The translations under genes were made by a program, and so were the position numbers. From NCBI GenBank assembly GCA_958496175.1, contig OY292275.1:31659001-31723000 (forward strand): a stretch of DNA of 64,000 bases, given 5' to 3'. A model generated the notes under the pieces. That model was not told the DNA's origin. It was given only the letters and a program-made list of their open reading frames with translations, and ran no database searches. Shown one piece after another: positions 60,315 to 64,000 of the stretch. Each line of letters opens with the position of its first letter. The stretch's first letter is position 1. Source of the stretch: Sisyra terminalis. Taxonomy: Eukaryota; Arthropoda; Insecta; Neuroptera; Sisyridae.

Positions 60315-62155
60315 ATTATCAAATATCTACCTATAAAATGATACGAAAACAATGAAAACAAGATATAGTGTTGGAATACAGAAAAAGCATATTGTAACGC
60401 ATATACCACTCGATTTTTCAGAGCAAAAACGCAACAGTAAGAACATCAACTGTTCTTATGGCAATTAAAATTATTTCTATCTGAAACTATAATAATAAAA
60501 TCTTATTGTAACAAATGATTCAATAATTTTTTGTTCATTTGTAAATTATACATATAAAACTTTGCCAAACAATATATATTAAAGAGTACTAAATTGGTAA
60601 TATTTATTAACTAAACAAAAATATAATACTTCAAATCACGCAATCTAGCAAAGATTATACCTGAATTGCAAATAGTTTCTATGAAACGTTTTTGATTCAT
60701 AACCATTTTTCACAGTTGACATTGAAATGCTCTCAAAATACTGACATCAGCTTGTGAAGTTTTTTTGCATGAAAATTATTTGCTTCGTTATTACACAAAA
60801 CATGATAAAATAAGTAAAACGTAACTTAAATAATACAATTGATGAAAAATTTTAAGTTTAAAATGTATTATTTATATAATAAAATCAAAAATCAGTTTAA
60901 ACTATTTTTGAATAGTGAAGACTCAGATTTGTTTACATTTTATTAAATTATAAACCGAATTGTCAACCAAATTAAATCTTTGGAGCCCAAATTTCATTAC
61001 CATGAAATTTATTTTTAAAGTCATTGAAAAACAAACAGCTACTTATATGTTACGAAAATTAAAATAATCAAATAAACGCATGTAACTGTCGTTTCTATTA
61101 AAATATAGTAGTAAAACGAGAAAGGCTCGAATGTATCCCTCAAAATATTTCTCCATTTGTAAATTAAATTTAGCAATCCTATTACTGTTATTTGACGCTG
61201 TATTATGTAATTGGAATTTACCCTTGTAATATGCTTACCTTATACCTTCCGATGTAAACTTTTCGCATGGGCTAATTTTAGGTTAACAGTATAAGCTGTA
61301 CGTGTTACATGTGTAGAATACGTACGTCTATTTCTCGTAGAATAATTAACAGAATTTCAGGAAAGTTAAACAAAAACTTTATAAACCTTCATTATTTGTC
61401 TACTGCGAAGAAAATAAAACAACACATTTATTCAAGTAAAGAATATAGCTGCGTTTTAAAAGTCAAAATAGTAATATAGCTAAAATATTTTTATTTCAAT
61501 TGTATTATAAATTGCGAAGGTACATGAGTTATTTTTAAATTTGATAAGTTTTTTATATATCAAAATATATTTTATATTCGATTTGAAATAAAATAAATAA
61601 ATACAAGAAAAATTTCTAAGAATGACTGTCATGCTGATTTAAATCAAATATTTTATAATATATCAAAAGCTCGATACAAATGTTAAATTGTCCTCGGTCG
61701 ATAAACCAAACCGGAAATGTATAACTTTATTACCGGCTTCCAACCAATGCTGGGAGAATGTTAACGTAATGTAAAAATTGCAAAAAGAATTTATCAATAG
61801 ATTTAACATTCGTGGTAAAGCTTTTTGTTTTTCCTGACTATTGATTCTCGGTCCTAAATTATATTTTTAACATTCTTTTTAAATAAAACGAAACTTTTGT
61901 ACAATAATGTACTTCTTTTGAAAGCAAAAGTCACAAAGTTTGATATTTTATTTTTTTGAATTTAATATTATTTTTTATTTCTCTTTGAAAAAAAATATAA
62001 GATAAAAATAATTCATAAATAATGATACGTTTTCTAACATTTTAAATTAATCTTAAGAAAATTCCTGCAACGAATTTTGAATTGTCTATATAATTTTTAT
62101 TATTTTTTATATTACAAAATAAACAATTAAAATAATATTTATATACCTACATTTT
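60315..62155. other. AT-rich sequence, no gene seen
   Basis: Nothing recognised. Confidence 0.55.
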
Positions 62156-62160
62156 TATGG

Positions 62161-62287
62161 CTATCTACAGTTGCTTTATAACTACTACTCTTTAACGACT
62201 CTAGATATAATAAAAATCCGTAAATCGAGAAATATAGAAACTTCGCTCGATACGAGATTCAAACTCAGCACTTACAATAGGCTTAAT
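62161..62287 (-). repeat. tRNA-derived SINE, copy F (A box deleted)
   Basis: Minus strand: ATTAAGCCTATTG joins directly to TAAGTGCTGAGTTTGAATCT, CGTATCGAGC, then the body TTTCTATATTTCTCGATTTA, CGGATTTTTATTATATCTAG, AGTCGTTAAAGAG and TTATAAAGCAAC. About 45 bp, including the whole A box, are missing relative to copy B. Confidence 0.83.
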
Positions 62288-62289
62288 AT

Positions 62290-62945
62290 ACTTATATTAC
62301 TCGTAGACTTAGTAGTTGCTGTTTAGGGCTATATAATCATCATTCTGGGGGCTTTTCCTTGTGTTTTTCTATACTACGTCCTAAAAGAACTATTGCGCCC
62401 CTACTTTTGTTTCTAGTTGCCATTGGCCAGATCTGCTTCTAATGTAAATCCCATCAGGGAACCACCTGGGTCTTTATGTCTTTAGTTTCTCAGGATTTGT
62501 CTTTCTGCCTATTCATAAGTGTGAAAAAATGAGGTTTTTATAACTAACTTAACAATCTACAACTAAACAATTTCAATAAAATTTCCAAGTTTTAACTATG
62601 TTTTATTAATATTGAAATCAATTTTCAGCAAATTTCATGCTACATGTTTGTGTCAGTGAATGCGCTCTTCGTTGTAAGGTTTGGATGCGACATCAACGAA
62701 AATCAAATTTGCTTGTGTATTTAGGATAATGTCAATAGAATATATGTAAGTTATAACCCATCTATTAATCTATTACGACATTAAAAAAAGCATTTCTTTT
62801 AATACTTTTAATTTTCAGTAAGTTGGGGTTTAAAATATTAATAATCAACCAGCATGAACATGTCACTGAAGGATTCTAATAGAAATTGTATTCCAGCATT
62901 TGAAAAGTATTTTTTTTAATGAATATGGTCCTATGGGTCAGGTCA
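62290..62945. other. No gene seen; repeat-like patch
   Basis: 62335..62515 is of mixed composition (TGGGGGCTTTTCCTTGTG; CCAGATCTGCTTC; CCACCTGGGTCTTTATG) and reads like the worn end of a retrotransposon on the minus strand, but I cannot align a frame. Confidence 0.4.
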
Positions 62946-62947
62946 AG

Positions 62948-63080
62948 ATTACCTGTAGATGGCAGCTAAAAACTGTTGAAACGCGTCGAAATAAAGAAGA
63001 AATAGAGTCATAGGACATATATTATTATTCATTAAATTATAATTGTGACTCGGAAATAAATAAAATATTTATCAATGTTT
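62948..63080 (+). mobile_element. Penelope-like terminal repeat fragment, copy 3
   Basis: ATTACCTGTAGATGGCAGC, TAAAAACTGTTGAAACGCG, TCGAAATAAAGAAGAAATAG, AGTCATAGGACATATATTAT, then CGGAAATAAATAAAATATTT and ATCAATGTTT. The right ribozyme half (GAAACGCGUC) is intact; the left core is altered (CUGUAGAUG), and stem I is broken because GTAAT has become GAAAT. Confidence 0.66.
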
Positions 63081-63084
63081 GAAA

Positions 63085-64000
63085 AGTAGTTTTACTTTCA
63101 AGTTTTAAGTTTTTCTCATTACTTATAAAACAGAATCAAAATTATTAAGAAAAGCCATTTTATATTCAACACAGCAAAAGTATTATATCATTTAAAATCT
63201 AAGTAAACGATAATTGTCACTAATCTATTAATATTAATATATATAGTCAGAGATATTCGAGATATTACTCAACAAGTTTTATATAGATATTAAAATAGTG
63301 CTTGTCTAACTTTATGGATAAATTTACAAATAAACAAAAAATCATCTACTCTTGTTAAACATTTTGATATTATATTTCATAATAAATAAAACAGCATTTA
63401 AACTTTCAAAACAGTTTACGTTCCCAAAAGAAAATATGAGCAAAAAATCGCATTTATTTCAAGAAATATAATCCAACAACATCTTGATTTTATGAAAGGC
63501 AATAAAATAAGAATAAATTTTGATAAAAAACAATAAATTATAAAAACAGAGCGCTCTATCTAAGGCGGGTGAAACACAGACCATAACGAAGGGTTGAACA
63601 ACCCTTGTGTTGAGTGCAGAATCAGCAAGTTTCGTTTCGCGTTCGAAAATGTCCATTTTCAGTCGCCTTTAAATGAAATTAAAAACACCAAAACACATTC
63701 ACTGGTAAATAATGCGTCTGATAAAATGAATCTCAATATTTTGAAACTTAATTTCGCTTTTTAGTTCAGTTCACGACAGTTTAAATTTATTCGCCAATTT
63801 CGTTTCCCTAAAACATTTGGGACACTAAAACTTTGTTGCGAAACATTACAATTTTAGAATATGTGCAGTCAACTTTGTCTTAACAGATCAATAAATGATG
63901 TAAGTTATTAGTTATTATTGCTATCTACGATTTTAGTGCGTACCGAAATATTGAAATTCATCTTAATCAATATTGTGAGCTTTATTTATTTTATCCTTAT
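63085..64000. other. No gene seen; palindrome present
   Basis: AT-rich except 63550..63660. There a 65-codon minus-strand frame starts MDIFERETKLADSALN and no domain is recognised. A palindrome lies at 63589..63606. Confidence 0.45.
63589..63606. repeat. Palindrome AAGGGTTG-AA-CAACCCTT
   Basis: Eight paired positions around a 2-nt centre, inside a GC-richer patch. Possibly the inner part of a MITE terminal repeat; no partner end was found in the window. Confidence 0.6.

Noticed and set aside
63459..63656. 65-codon minus-strand frame beginning MDIFERETKL
   Set aside because: The start is in a GC-richer patch, but the rest runs into AT-rich hydrophobic codons, no domain is recognised, and the patch holds a palindrome that suggests repeat DNA.

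Overview
The window looks like insect nuclear DNA. It is strongly AT-rich (judged by eye, not computed) and has no prokaryotic gene organisation. Almost all recognisable content is decayed transposable-element (TE) sequence of kinds common in insects: Tc1/mariner, hAT, Helitron, tRNA-derived SINEs, non-LTR retrotransposons and Penelope-type repeats. No rRNA, functional tRNA, CRISPR or intact multi-domain gene was found.

The only convincing host coding sequence is one 36-codon exon on the minus strand (45705..45812). It encodes the N-terminus of the phosphotyrosine-binding adaptor NOS1AP/CAPON and ends in a consensus splice donor. It continues upstream (minus strand) into a 5'UTR-like stretch that probably begins at a splice acceptor near 46484. 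No second coding exon was recognised at lower coordinates, so 1..45704 is best read as part of a very long first coding intron. The sequence above 46.5 kb is probably upstream intron or promoter-side DNA.

Layout. 1-12 kb: an internally deleted mariner-family transposase relic (2.66-3.15 kb), one copy of a 460-bp MITE (6.2-6.7 kb) and a Helitron-like element (8.86-9.26 kb). 11.85-12.2 kb: a GC-richer promoter or LTR with a heat-shock-element-like site and a 10-bp phased GAAC array. 12.4-12.9 kb: two different foldback repeats. 16.2-16.9 kb: a foldback MITE. 19.8-26.6 kb: a hAT-like fragment, four SINE copies and a non-LTR reverse transcriptase relic. 28.2-29.25 kb: a nearly full-length dead mariner. 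32.7 kb: a Jockey-like relic. 36.1-36.3 kb: a Penelope-like head-to-head repeat carrying hammerhead-like motifs. 37.8-42 kb: a dense cluster of hAT ends, two nearly identical Helitrons flanking a 0.95-kb inverted repeat, and a hAT transposase C-terminus. 43.4-54.7 kb: the second 460-bp MITE, the NOS1AP exon, five copies of a short Helitron-like 3' terminus and a hAT MITE with one of those copies nested inside it. 59.5-63.1 kb: a TTAA-flanked MITE, two SINEs and a third Penelope-like fragment.

The elements do not form a pathway. They are layers of insertions in and around a neuronal adaptor gene. The observations most worth a second look are the hammerhead-like ribozyme motifs in the foldback, the Helitron/inverted-repeat/Helitron block at 38.2-41.2 kb, the short Helitron-like family whose five copies are all followed by T, and the phased GAAC promoter array.
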